A stretch of DNA of 64,000 nt from Megamerina dolium (lineage: Eukaryota > Arthropoda > Insecta > Diptera > Megamerinidae). The notes under the pieces were generated by a model. It was not told where the DNA came from. It worked only from the letters and a program-made list of their open reading frames with translations, and made no database searches. Shown here piece after piece: positions 26,280 to 37,738 of the stretch; position 1 is the first letter of the stretch, and each line of letters opens with the position of its first letter. The translations under genes and the position numbers were made by a program. The stretch covers positions 20,795,437 to 20,859,436 of the forward strand of contig OY978530.1 in NCBI GenBank assembly GCA_963854835.1, in the 5' to 3' direction.

Positions 26280-27125
26280 TGACGACCCCCGCAAACTAAA
26301 TTAGGACCATGATTTACGGATATGCACCTGGAATATCCAGTCCCTCTATAGGGACAATTTCTCTATACAGCTGGTTTACGGATATGCACATGGAATATCC
26401 AGTCTCTCTATAGGGAAGATGTCTCTATCCAGCTGGTTGATTACCTCGAAAAATACAAGGCCGATATCACCGCTCTTCAGGAAATACGATGGATGGGACA
26501 ACGTTGCTCTAAAATAGCATCCTGTGATTTATATTACAGTTGCCATGCGGAGAGGCATAAACTCGAATGTGGATTTGTTGCCAGTAAGAGACTACACAGC
26601 TTGTATCACGGTTCACTGCTCCGATGGATAACAAAAACGATGAGACCAAAAAGAGCTTCTTTCGGCTCGTTGAAGAAGTTTATGACCGCTGCCCATGTCA
26701 TGACATCGAAATTGTGCTTGACGACTTTAATGCCAGGGTGGGTAGGGAAGGTACCCCTGGTTCAAAATTTGGTCTGAAAATTCAGCCTCCACCAGAACAC
26801 TTCCAATAATGCAATAAGGGTGAGAGACTTCGCCGCAGCACGAAATATGGTAATTAGCAGATTTCAGCATCTCGACGTCCTTAAAACTACGTGGCTGTAT
26901 CCACATCAGCAAACGAAGAACCGAATTGATCACTTGATGATCGACGGAAGGCACTCTACCAGTGTGATCGACGCTAAATCGATCCGTGGGGCCAACATCG
27001 ACTTGGATCACTACCCTGTTAAAGCCAAACACGTTTACGTGTCGCAAAGAACAAACGAAGCCCCACACTGAGAAAGTTTGACGTCAATAAGCTGCGATCA
27101 CCAGGGACAGCAAATGCTTTTACCA
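26280..27125 (+). mobile_element. RTE-like LINE fragment: apurinic endonuclease region
   Basis: The frame contains DLRICTWNIQSLYR at the start of an EEP/AP-endonuclease domain, then KYKADITALQEIRWMGQ (catalytic glutamate region), CDLYYSCHAERHKLECGF, VLDDFNARVGREG (DxN motif, shifted frame), FAAARNMVISRFQ, and IDHLMIDGRH with GANIDLDHYPV near the end (catalytic D/H region). This is the 5' half of the family whose 3' ends lie at 2104, 2716, 32100 and 62248. A 62-bp segment is tandemly duplicated (26313-26374 and 26375-26436) right at the endonuclease start. It is disrupted and 3'-truncated. Confidence 0.8.
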
Positions 27126-27174
27126 TTCGACTGCGGGATCTACTTATGCTCCATATACGCAAGGAGTTGGAAAA

Positions 27175-27300
27175 AACCCAGTTACGGCCTTGAGCCACTT
27201 CTCTTATGGACGTTAGCGATTAACAATTTTAAGTTTTTTATATTCACAAAAATAGGTTCTATACGAAGAATTTCTTTTTTTTTTCCTTTAAGTAGGCTAT
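27175..27300 (+). repeat. Diverged fragment related to the inverted repeats at 51622/57640
   Basis: The stretch ccttgagccac...ttatgga...tttttatattcacaaaa...ctat...ttcttttttttttcc follows the same order as the right inverted repeat near 57510-57610. It shows that this repeat also exists in the window outside the composite element. Confidence 0.5.
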
Positions 27301-27329
27301 TTAGCATTTGTACTATGAAATGCTATGAA

Positions 27330-28860
27330 AAAGAACCTGATTTTCTTCTGTGAGGGAAAATCGTTGAACGAGGTTAATAGAGTACTCCACACCAGTGAGG
27401 TTGTAGTACCTGGGAGAACTATGAAGGTAGTCGCCATTAAAGTAAATACAAAATTTGAAACAGTTATAGCAGAGAAGCAGGAAGTATCTCCTGGAATATA
27501 CTTGGGGGAGACATTGGACAGTGTAACGGACAACGAAGTGTATATCCCAATATCCCAGTGCTCAACACGAACATTTTTATATTATAACCAGGAAAGGGTT
27601 ACCAAAATATTAGAAACAATTAAGCTAGACCCAAACTTAAATTTTGAGCAAAAGAGATCCGTAGAACACATATTCAGGTCATTCCACGATTTATTTTTTC
27701 TCAGAAGGCGACAGATTGACTTATACAACAGCTATAAAGCACATAATGCCAGTAGAGACAGATCAGGTGCCAATCAATCAAAGACAGTACAGACTACCAG
27801 AAGTACGCAAAGAAGAAATCAATAGGCTAGTAAATAAAATATTGGAAGATGGAGGAATTGTTTCCAGCTCCTCTCCTAGGAAATCTCTGATAATAATAGT
27901 TCCAAAGAAAGCGGGAGAAGATGGCAAGAGAAAATAGAGACTAGTCGTAGATTTCAGAAAATTAAACGACGCTACCGACGCTTAAACAAGTTTTTCCCAT
28001 TTTCCGCATCGATGAAATATTAGGTCAGCCAGGACAGAACAGATATTTCACTATCTTTGGCTGTAGGTGCAATTCTATCGCAAGGTGAAATTGAAAAGCA
28101 TAGACCAATAGCCTTTACAAGCAGGTCACTAAGTGATACTGAAAAAAGATATTCGACCATTGAAAATTAATTCTTGGCCATCGAATGGGCTGTGAGGAAT
28201 CATCAAACTTATCTACTCGGTAGACTGTTCAAAATCTACACTGACCATCAGCCACCACGAGGAATTGCAAACCTAAAAGACCAGACATCACGTTTAGCAC
28301 GTTTCAGGCATAAATTATCCGGATTTGAAATTGAGATAATTTATAAACCAGGTAAAAGGTATTTAAATGCAGACGCACTCAGCAGAGTAGTATATCCAGA
28401 ACCTGAAGTAGCTATGGTTGAGGCTCGTTCTATGGCAAAAAAAAACGTTGAAGACGAAAATACAAAAAGCCTGAAGGAAATTCAGATGATGAGTAGGACT
28501 GGATAAGGAAGCAGAAAATATAGAAAACGAAGATGCTGAGCTGCTCACCGATAAAAAGGACATAATCACGGTATTACGAAATTTCCACGATCTTAGGAGG
28601 ACATCAGGGTGTACTGAAAACTTATTGCAAGATTAGAAGAAAAAATAGGTAGCCAAATTAAAAATTATGTAAAAAATTGTAAACAACGCCAAATCAACAA
28701 AAGTTTAAGAATTAACAAAATGCCAATGATATTGACCGACACACCTTCAAGACCATTCCAAAAGGTTTATATGAACATGGTTTGAATTTTCCCAGAAATC
28801 ACATTCGGAAATTAATATGTTCTTACTTTCCAAGATGATTCTTCAAAATTGTTCATTTTT
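27330..28860 (+). mobile_element. Internally deleted gypsy pol of a 297/17.6-like type
   Basis: The first part (27345-27700) is the protease-RT linker (VVVPGRTMKVVAIKVNT, SPGIYLGETLDSV). After a frameshift near 27705 the RT start is clear: EGDRLTYTTAIKH, INQRQYRLPEVRKEEINRL, and LVVDFRKLND after a stop. The catalytic YxDD part of RT is missing: the sequence jumps near 28050 from GQNRYFTIF to AVGAILSQG (RNase H), followed by YTDHQPPRG and GKRYLNADALSRV. Degenerate integrase zinc-domain sequence continues to about 28860. It is a different gypsy lineage from 25220-26180. Confidence 0.85.
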
Positions 28861-29027
28861 ATTCATTCCTGATGCAGAATCTACCAATATTCAAACAATA
28901 TTATTTCAGCTGCATCAGAGAACATAGTTCCAAGTACTTCCAGCCATATTCTTTCTGAGCAAAATGAGCGAGATTTACCAATAGATTTTTGTAAGTCTAA
29001 GTGCTTCTGTCCTCTAACTTTATTTTA
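28861..29027. other. Unassigned spacer
   Basis: AT-rich. A possible tiny intron (gtaagt near 28990 to ttttag near 29027) would precede the next frame, but 38 bp is shorter than usual fly introns. Confidence 0.25.
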
Positions 29028-29254
29028 GTACTTTTAATCCATTAGCTAGTGAAAACAAATCTGCATCCTCTACGCCTACAACTAGAAAACAAAAGAAAAG
29101 ACCGGACATCTGGAAGTGTAATATACGAAAGAAGTTGCGTGAACATGGTGAATCATATGTGGGATACAAAGGCAAGGTTGTTCCATCAAAAACGGTACAT
29201 CTAACATGTACTGACGTGTTTCTTTTCAATGCAACAAAATTTTTGCGAAGCTGA
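29028..29254 (+). pseudogene. Short frame with a basic domain seen in many insect repeat-associated proteins
   Basis: The frame reads TRKQKKRPDIWKCNIRKK, then LREHGESYVGYKGKVVPSK, then HLTC before TGA at 29252-29254. The pattern Arg/Lys-rich, Pro-x2-Trp, then R--G--Y----GK-V---+V--C resembles the N-terminal segment of multicopy, uncharacterised transposase-associated proteins in insects. It is isolated, short, and abuts the TTAA-flanked MITE 100 bp downstream. The assignment is from motif memory only. Confidence 0.35.
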
Positions 29255-29356
29255 CAGGCTTAAAGTGAATAGGAATTTTTGGAATTTAGAGAAGAAGTTT
29301 ATTACAATTTTAATAATAATTTAGATGAGAAGACTGGAGCGTTTTAAAGTTTCTTT

Positions 29357-30260
29357 TTAAGGGGGTCTTCTACCTTGTGGCTTCATTTTTGACACTGTTT
29401 TTTGAATATTAGTTATAGGAAAACTAAAAACGCAATCGAGGTGCGGTTTGTTGCATTCAACTTGTTTATTTAAATATATTTAACACTAATTTTACTGAAA
29501 ATTTACTGTCTTCGATTTGACCGTGACTTGACCTTGAAGTGTCCCTTGCAAAAAATGCATACACAAATGGTTGACACGATTTATCTCATGAAAATCGTCT
29601 GAAACAAAAAAACCAAAATGTTTTAATTTTTTTATCACCTTGGCTATCGTTTGACAGATGGCATTTTCAAAATTTGAAAATTTCGCAGAACAGGCAACTT
29701 TAAAAAAAAAAATTTTTTTTTTTAATGTTTTCGGGGTTAAAAACATCTGTAAAAATTGTTTAAATAAAAAAAATCTAAAAAGTATCTGTCAGACGATAGC
29801 CACATGTTTTTCACAAATTTTGATATATAATTTCAATCAATCAATCAATTAGTTTTCGAGATATCATGTCAACCAGTTACAAAAACGCAACTTTTGGGAA
29901 ATCGCATTTAAAGATATTCATGTATATAACAAGTGGGATGTTTCCGACGTTAAATTTTCTTTCAAACTGAATGGACCGAAAATTTTATCATGCATAACAG
30001 AGATTACATAGATACAGATACATCAGGTATTCGATAGAACGTTAGATAACTTTAGAAAAACGCGATGGGCCAGCTTTTAGGTGGTCGCGAAGAGCGCTGC
30101 GATAAGAGCACGCGTAACTGTCTTCGACGGCTCGGAAAAACTCGAAATAATAAGATTTCAGTTATATCCTTTTAAGGGTATATTCCTAACACCTTCTGGG
30201 TTGGAAAATTGAAAAAAAAAATCGAATTTTTTGAACCAACAAGGTAGAAGACCCCCTTAA
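29357..30260. mobile_element. 896-bp MITE with TTAA target duplication and 18-bp terminal inverted repeats
   Basis: Left end TTAA at 29357-29360, then gggggtcttctaccttgt; right end reads the exact reverse complement and closes with TTAA at 30257-30260. TTAA duplication is the hallmark of piggyBac-type transposition. The interior (29361-30256) is non-coding and holds an inner inverted pair (ggctatcgtttgacagat near 29642; atctgtcagacgatagcc near 29787). It is non-autonomous. The superfamily call rests on the TTAA and could change if TTAA is simply part of the repeat. Confidence 0.75.
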
Positions 30261-30422
30261 GTTTAAGTTTCTTATGAAGAGTAAACAATTATTGATACTA
30301 TTCAATTAAATTAAATTGAGTTGTTATTTATAGTATTTTTCTACAACTTTCTGTAATTAAAGAAACACTTTTTTGCCGCAGCCTCAAACTAAAAATAATG
30401 AATGCGAGAGTGCTGAAATCAG

Positions 30423-31927
30423 TATAGGGGCAAAGATAGTCGTGGGGCAATGATAGTTATTGGCTCTCATGGCTTTGATTTTCGTTTTTAGACAAAATGG
30501 TGCGAAATTACAAGCGAAAGAAGCAGCTGAATTACAAAGAAGCCTTGGCAAATGCCATTGCGACCATCAGAAGCGGCGAGACAGTGAGAAAGGCCGTCAA
30601 ACATTTTAAATAAAATTTGAGACTCTGCGAACGCAATCGTCAGCTGGTCAATCGGTCAGCTGGTGAGGAAAGAGGAGAGAGACAGCATAAAAAAAATTAA
30701 CGAAACACAATTGAAGAAAGCGATTCTCGCCATGGAAAAAGGAACCACGATCGCAAAAGCTACCGAAATCTTCAAATTGAATAACCAGACGTTGAAGGAT
30801 GCCGACAAAATATCTAACTCAAGTAATTTTCTTATGCATTCATTTCGTTCATTTCACTCATTCCTGTATGTTGTGTTGTTCCTTAGGTTCCCGCCGCATT
30901 GCACGCACAAACTTCAACCGCTCGATCGCAGCGTGTTCGGACCATTGAAAACAGCGGCCAATCGTTCGTGCGATACGTGGATGCGAAATCATCCCGCCAA
31001 AACAATTACAATCAATGAAATTGCGGCAATATTGCATGAGCCATACAAACAAGCTGTCACTCCAGCAAACATCGAAGCTGGGTTCGAATGCACTGGCATT
31101 TATCCATTTAATGACAACAAATTCACAGATTTGGATTTCATGCCAGCCAGTGTAACAGATCGCCCAATGCTGGATTCAAAGTCTGAAGAAAATGCATAAT
31201 GAAGAAGAATCCATTTCCGAACAAGACGTTGCTGCTTACGTCGAATTGGATGACACTATGGCGAAGAATGCCATAGAAAGCGATTTGACGCAGCTTTTTG
31301 AGGCAGATTTTATCGAGTCTGCTAATAGCGCCGCCAAGAAAACAGACAAATCGCGGGCGAAAGCGACGGTCAACTGCGATCTTGACCAGCTGTGAGTCAA
31401 TGGAGACACTTAGAGTCGAGCAGGAGACAGCAAAAAAATCACCGGTAGTGGTCGTGGTGATCGTGGTGGTGGTCGTGGCAACGAACAGGATGTTCCTGGC
31501 TGCAGCACAGGCTTGCGTCCAACTCCATCTGGACGTGGCCGTGGTAGAACACGAAAACCAGTCACGCCAGAAAGCAGCGATAAAGAAGATTCTGATTGAA
31601 GGCCATTTTTGTCCTAACGTATTCCAATAAACATGTTTCATTTAATTAATTTAACTAATTAATTTGCATTATCTCTCACTTTTTTCGTTCATTTAAGCAT
31701 ACAGAAATGTTGACTAGTTTTACCTCACTCGTGGGGTAAGAATAGCTAAAAAAGTTGTTTTGGTTTTTCATCTATAGCTCGGCAGCATAACAAGCTACAG
31801 CAAAACGATCTACGGTGGAAATGTAGCCAGATAAACTAACGCACATTTTCATCTTTCAATATCTTTTTAATTTTGCTAGCTAGAGCCGAAAATGTCCTAC
31901 TAGACTATCTTTGCCCCACTTCCCCTA
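30423..31927 (+). mobile_element. Pogo-like DNA transposon, internally deleted
   Basis: Terminal inverted repeats share ggggcaaagatagtc exactly (30427-30441, and reverse complement 31903-31917), with TA next to the outer ends. The right end carries eight extra outer bases and the left has a partial second copy of the repeat (near 30444). At about 1.5 kb it is shorter than an autonomous pogo element (usually above 2 kb), matching loss of the central catalytic region. Confidence 0.8.
30497..31599 (+). pseudogene. Pogo-like (DDE_1) transposase remnant
   Basis: ATG at 30497 opens MVRNYKRKKQLNYKEAL and continues to a psq-type DNA-binding start (TIRSGETVRKAVKHFK) before a stop at 30611. A second helix-turn-helix piece (KAILAMEKGTTIAKATEIF) follows near 30716. 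After a deletion the C-terminal catalytic region appears: FPPHCTHKLQPLDRSVFG, then TINEIAAILHEPYKQAVTP, FECTGIYPFNDNKFTDLDF. In another frame the end is Gly/Arg-rich (GSGRGDRGGGRG, PSGRGRGRTRKPVTP) and closes at TGA 31597-31599. The first two catalytic acidic positions are gone, so it cannot work. Confidence 0.82.
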
Positions 31928-32099
31928 ATAAATATCGTATTTTGATTGTTACGAAAAGAAGTTTAATTTATTTTCTAATTATAATATTTGTTTGTTTAAG
32001 ACGATTTTTTGTTTAAGATTATTTATATATTAAACTTTTTTTTAAAGACTGAAAAGACGACACTAAAATCTTCTCTACCTTTTTAATAAAAAAAAATAG
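31928..32099. other. Unassigned AT-rich spacer
   Basis: Nothing recognisable between the pogo element and the next LINE fragment. Confidence 0.3.
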
Positions 32100-32845
32100 A
32101 ATTGATCTATCGGTATCGATATTGACATAATCGGTATCAACTTGCAAGCAGTCAGTGCAGCATTACCTAAATTGGAACGAGAGTCAGTTCGAATGGGTCT
32201 TACGGTTAACAAGGGCAAGACGAAGTACATAGTGTGTACAAACAAAGAGTCCCGGTGTCTTGGACAACACGTCACTGTTGAAAAGTGTACTTTCGAGGTG
32301 GTGAAGGACTTCGTCTATCTTGGAACCAGCATCAACAACTGTAATGACGTCAACCTGGAGATCATGCGTAGGATAACTCTTGATAACAGGTGTTACTTTG
32401 GGTTAAGTAAGCAATTGAGCAGTCGAGCCCTTTCTCCAAGACCGAAAATCACACTCTACACGTCTCTTATCATGCCTGCCCTTACATATGTAAGCAGAAG
32501 CCTGAACAATTTTCATTACGGATGATCTTCGGACTTATTTGCGTTGATGGGGAGTACCGAATGAGGCACAACGATGAGCATCTGTATGAGCTGTACGCTG
32601 CAATTGACATAGTCAGGCGAAACAAAATCGAATGAAAGAGAATGAAAGAAGCCGCTCCAGCAAAGAGGGTATTTAATTCGGCACCCACTGGAGGACGCAG
32701 AAGAAGAAGAAGATTAAACCTCCGTTGGAAGGACCAAGTGTTGGATAACCTGGCGGCGTTTGGAATATCCAATTGGCGCAAGCAAGCGAAGAACATTATA
32801 TGTTCGTCCTAAATCGATCATCGGTTGCTATATCCACACAAGAAG
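32100..32845 (+). mobile_element. 5'-truncated RTE-like LINE, subfamily with (GAA)n-type tail
   Basis: It starts just after the RT catalytic box (DIDIIGINLQAVSAAL), then RMGLTVNKGKTKYIV, FVYLGTSINN, NRCYFGLSKQLSSRALS, and after frameshifts the C-terminal RRLNLRWKDQVLDNLAAFG and SNWRKQAKN. The 3' end reads ccacacaagaagaagaag, unlike the (TAAG)n tail of the copies at 2104 and 2716, so it is a related but distinct subfamily. No clear target-site duplication was found. Confidence 0.8.
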
Positions 32846-32869
32846 AAGAAGAAGAATTGATCTTGTCGA

Positions 32870-33430
32870 ACTTTTGATGATTGTAGTTGGTGTTGGAAAA
32901 CTCAACTAAAAGTGTTTGAGGCGAAGCCTGGCCAAGGATGGGCAATCGTAAAAGATCTGTTTCATCCTCCTCCACATAGAGTCTACACTCCGTGTCAGAA
33001 GATAATCCCATTTTGTGGAGGAGGTACTTTAACCAGTTATGTCTGGAGAGATGTAGATTTGCTCTGCTAATTCTAATTCTGTCAAAAGCTGTATCAAAGC
33101 TGATGAGGGTTTTCGCCTGGCGGACACCTGTCATATTTGTCCATTGTATTTGGTATTTGTCGTGGTAAATTTTTTCTATCATAGCTTTGGCCCATGCCAA
33201 GCTTATACCGCAGAAAAGTTCTGGGCCCGTTAATGTAGAAGACGAGCCAGCTCTCGCTAGTTCTTCCGCCACTTTATTGCCCTCAATTCCGTTGTGCTTC
33301 GGCAGCCAACATAATGGGACCTTATTTTGCATAGAAAGTTTTTGTAGGATAAGGAAGGATTCGGTGATTAGTTTGGAAGAGAATTCCCATGAGGAGAAAG
33401 ATTTGATGGAAGCTTGGCTGTCTGAGTAGT
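32870..33430 (-). mobile_element. RNase H and C-terminal zinc-knuckle fragment of an I-group LINE
   Basis: On the minus strand: YSDSQASIKSFSSWEFSS (RNase H), VPLCWLPKHNGIEGNKVAEE (final RNase H motif), FCGISLAWAKAMIE, then LSRHNWLKYLLHKMGLSSDT and a degraded Cys/His box. It resembles the same region of the LOA-like element at 53561-57205 but is a different subfamily. It lies tail-to-tail with the RTE-like fragment ending at 32845, and its 5' part is missing. Confidence 0.78.
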
Positions 33431-33434
33431 TTGG

Positions 33435-33837
33435 AAGCAGAAATCACCCTTGAAAGAGCCAGATTGTCAAGGGAAGCCTAGCTTTAAACAGAAGAGCGGC
33501 AGGTATTCTGAGTTCGCATATTAAGACCGTGCACCCCCACGGCCATGCATCTATCGGCATATGCTGTTTCACCTTAGATTTGGGTCATTTTTTAGAGAGT
33601 TTGCATCTATCCTCCCGACTACAAATTGCCAGCACTCAAGCAGAGACGATTCTAAAGTCTAATAATACCACAAAGTAAGCATACTTTTAACTTTTTCTTG
33701 TTATAATGCTTTATAATCCACAACGAAAGAAAGGACTGGCCACTAAACTACAGACTCATTGGGAAGGAGATTATAGCAAAGATTAATGACGTAGTGCAGG
33801 AACTTGTTCGGGACGAACACGGATAAGGTTAGCGTAG
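33435..33837. other. Unassigned spacer
   Basis: No recognisable coding or repeat content. Confidence 0.3.
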
Positions 33838-34241
33838 TGTAACGAGTATCGATGGTTATTCATTACTAATCGTGGTACCATTGAAACGAATGTCAATAAA
33901 AAGGAATAGGCGTTAACCAGAACAAGCCAACAAGGAAGAATAAGACCAAATTATATAACGAAAAAGAAGATTCTGGAGTGTTGCCGCAGAATATATATAG
34001 GACGGTTTTGTTGACAAATAAATCAATTAAATTCGGAAAGGGATCGAGGCAACATCACATGATAACAAGTTAAAGTAGCAAGTACATTAAAGAGTGATTG
34101 TAAATAGAAGCATCGATTAAATAAATTGTTGTTGTATATAGTTAGTACAAAATAAGTGTTGCAATTGTTATTGACAGAATCCAATGACAGAACAGTGTTG
34201 ATTCGAGTAGAATTAAATGTCACCAAAATGAAAACATAACA
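33838..34241 (+). mobile_element. Solo LTR-like sequence (gypsy-type), copy 1
   Basis: It begins tgtaacgagtatcgatgg and ends in cataaca, giving the TG...CA termini of an LTR. A TATA-like atatatatagg near 33991 and late AAATAAA-type sequence near 34120 fit an LTR promoter and polyadenylation layout. It aligns along its length with 49605-49962. No flanking internal region or clear target duplication was seen. It sits just downstream of the last NfI exon found. Confidence 0.55.
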
Positions 34242-34344
34242 ACATGAAAAAAATTTTCCGCGATAATAAAGAAATGTAAAAGAATTGCAGCAACGCCGAC
34301 TATGTTATTTTCATGAAGAATTGCAATGTTCAAAAGTGGTCATC

Positions 34345-34725
34345 TTACTTACGATCCTCCATTAAAATAGCTGCTGCCGAGTGACTTTCTTCTGTGCTGG
34401 CGCTTGCGTTGGCATCATTAACAGTTGTTGCCGTTCCTGTTGTATTGTTATCATTGCTAGTGCTGTTGTCATTATTGCTGTTGCTGGTATCTGTGTAATC
34501 TTCTTCAATGACAAATGGTGTTGACGTTGTAGTTTTTTCTGAGGCTACCTCTATTTCTACTGTTGTTTGTAAATTCCAGCGCGATCGAGTGTTTAGCATT
34601 CGCGTTGGTTGCGCTGGTGAGTAGATTGTTAAATTAGTTGGGCTTATTATATCGCTGCAGACGCCGATACTAGAACAGGTCATTGCTGAAGCTGTCACAG
34701 CCGAGCTGGTTGCACAGTCATGTAG
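34345..34725 (-). CDS. NfI: NfI last exon found; stop or splice donor at CGTAAGTAA
   Basis: The acceptor tacttaatgcag follows a 65-bp intron (34726-34790). The exon encodes [34 protein letters not shown] with [11 protein letters not shown], and a Thr/Asn/Ser-rich end finishing [10 protein letters not shown] and TAA. The final bases gatcgtaagtaa also form an excellent splice donor (c/gtaagta). No minus-strand AATAAA was seen within the next few hundred bases, so the gene may continue to a further exon not identified here. Confidence 0.8.
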   Translation of the reverse strand, partial: LHDCATSSAVTASAMTCSSIGVCSDIISPTNLTIYSPAQPTRMLNTRSRWNLQTTVEIEVASEKTTTSTPFVIEEDYTDTSNSNNDNSTSNDNNTTGTATTVNDANASASTEESHSAAAILMEDRK

Positions 34726-37707
34726 CTGCATTAAGTAAATCAGTAAGAAAGACAGACAGAACGAAAAAAAAAATTGGGAAATAGAGCTACCGTTGGTGTT
34801 GTCTGGAAATTATTAAAGTATGAATCTCGTCCATTTGTAGCAGATGTTGCCGTCACCGGTGGCGCAACTGAAAAAAGCGATTGTTCCTGCTGGTGCTGTG
34901 TTGAAGTCCGAACGATATGTATTTTACAATTATTGCTGCTGTTGATACCGCTACTATTGCTGCTACTATCATTCCTGCCATCACCGTCACTTCTCCTATT
35001 ACGTCCCACATCTAAGGGCGTTTGGGGGCTGAGCGACGCTGGTGAAAGCGGAGGTGGTGGAGGTGACGGGGTGTCTGTTATCGTTGATGCAGAAGCCACT
35101 GCCGACACCAACGCCAGATTGATTGAACTGTCAGTGTTGTTATTACTGTTACTGCTGCTGTTACGATTGCTGCTCGTGTTTGTTGTTGTAGAGCTGCTGT
35201 TGGTACTATTATTAGTGATGTTTCGAATAGCGCTACTGATACCGTCTAACACTGTCTGCTGGTCTTGCTGCTGCTGCTGCTGATGATGGTGATGATGATG
35301 ATGATGATGAGGGAGGTTCTGTTGTATGTGCTGCTGTTGCTGAAGATGATGCTGATGATGACTGCCTATGAGTGAGGGCGATAGATTCTGTGCGATAGGC
35401 AACGGCGGAGATGTAGATGGGCCTTCTAGTCCAGATGAGACTGTCAAATCACCAGTGGATCGTATTATTGCCACTGGGCGAGCCATTGGGGGAAGTGGCG
35501 GTGGTGGTAACATCGTACTGTACTGTTGATAATGTGCAGCTGCTGCAGCAGCGGCCGCGGCAGCAACATTTAATTTTGCTGTACTACAACGACCTGCAGC
35601 CATTGCGGCAGCGGCGTGCTGTAACTGAAAATGATGGGCTTGGTGTGAATGATCAATAATAGCGTCATCCGAAACTCCGGTCACTCCCATTACACCTGCT
35701 TCCTGTTGTTGTTGGTAGTGAAGTTGATGCTGCTGCTGTTGACACACATATGTTAAAAAATCTGATACGTCATGCCCGGAGCCGTTCATCAATTCGGATG
35801 TTGAGTATTTTGCATTCGGTGAGATGGTAACAGAAGCTACGGATGCTTGGTGCAGCAATTGTTGTTGCGTCTGCACCTGTTGTTGCTGAAGTTGTTGCTG
35901 ATGTTGTTGCTGCTGGTGCTGCTGTTGATGATGGTGGTGCTGCTGATGTTGTTGCTGTTGGTGCTGATGATGATGCGGGTGGAGTTGCTGTTGATGTTGA
36001 TGGTGCTGATGATGATGATGGCTTTGTGTAATACCTGCGCTCGTTTCGTTTATGCTTGAAGTTCGACCACTAACACTAGTTGTACTGCTGCAGTTATGCT
36101 GCTGATAATAAAGGGACCCCATACTTGATGGATTTAGAGGCGAATTAGCGGCAGCTAATCCGCTGGATTTGAGATAGAATTGCGAAGGTAATGTTGATAT
36201 CGAAAGATTTTGTTGAGGATCATATGGCGTTGTTGTTGGTGGTGGAGACGATGCTCCACTACCAAATTTCATCACATCGTCCATATCTGATCGCATCTGA
36301 CTATTCATATTAAGCAGTGTTCGATTATTACTTATTTCTGCTGCTGCGTCTACAGCTGCTGGTGATGCTGAAGCGGATGTTGGTGCATAGCGTTGCAGCA
36401 TAGAAATATCACTTCCTGTATTTCCATCCAAAAGATTCGCCTGACTTGATCGTAATATCACAGAGAAGCCACCGACACCGCCACATAAGTCAGATATAGG
36501 TGAGGAGCAAGAATCATTCTTGCATATAGTTGTTGAAGCACTTGTTCCTATTCCAGTGGTTGCAACATCTGGAGTTACAGCAGCAACGGCCTGTACACGC
36601 AACAGTGGTGAATTTGTTAAATGGTGTATATTAGTAGCGCAGCGCGAATCGATGAAGTCTGAAACTAAAGATACGATCTCGAGAAATATGCATGAGTAAA
36701 TGTCAAAAGGAGTCTTACTGTTATAGCTGCTAGCAACAATCATGGAACTACTACCACCGCTGGTGGAACCAGCGTTAATCGTACTTGCAACAGTGATACA
36801 TCCTTCATTTGCGGCTATCATACCGCTGATGCCTGCAACGGCGGAGCCTGTTTGTTGGTATGACACACCACTGCTGCTACCGCTGCCGGTATCATATGCG
36901 CTCGACGTAGACACGTTCTCCATTTTGATGGCGGTAGCACCTGCTGTGGCTGCCATCGAAGCAACATTTGCTTGTATTACATCATCTGCAATAGTATCGT
37001 CCATTATTGAAGCTATGCGAGCCGGGCAACAGAGAGGAAGAGATACGTTCACAATGTTTACATCAATCTCGTTATTCAGTTAACTTAGAACAGGGTAAGT
37101 AAAGCAGTGTTTGTACGTATGCGTAATAGAGAGACAGGGAGAGATAGTGAACGATTATAGGAATACCTTTCGATAGCTTCCAAAGTTCCTTGGAAGAGAA
37201 CACACCTGTGGCCAAAATGATGTCGTTACAAATAACGCCATTGTAGGGATTATGAGTGTAACTGCCTGAAAGAACAATAACAGCAACTGTTATAAAACAC
37301 TAATTTTCTTTATTCATGGATTGCCAGTAGGAGGCATGATGCAGATAGGAAGATAGATATGGGGAGAATGGGAAAGAGAAGGAGGTTAGGATAACAAGAG
37401 AGATAGAGCAAGCGAGCAATCGAGCGACCAAGTTAGAAACCGTTTTGGTTATGGCAGTTTAGATGATGCTTTCGAGAAGGCTTGTTCATCTCTTCAGCTC
37501 TCACTCAGTGTTCATCCAGTTCCTTGGAAAATGACACATCTCTCATATCCCGACCCACTTCTCCATTGAGTATGTACTTACCTTGCGTTGTGCGATTATT
37601 TTCATCGTCATCATTACATTTCGCATTGTTTTTATTACTATTATTATTATTAACTATGTTATTATTATTATGATTATTATTATTGTTATTACTATTATTA
37701 TTATTAC

Positions 37708-37738
<31 letters not shown>

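Noticed and set aside
28990..29027. A 38-bp intron before the basic frame at 29028
   Set aside because: It is below usual fly intron length and no coding exon is recognisable upstream.
34774..36059. Plus-strand Leu/Val-rich ORFs over the NfI exons
   Set aside because: They are antisense readings of CAG/CAA and related repeats in NfI.
37505..37581. Extension of the NfI DNA-binding exon to a stop at 37505
   Set aside because: A consensus donor (gtaagt) precedes it and the next exon joins in phase with a conserved NFI motif; it is more likely intron.
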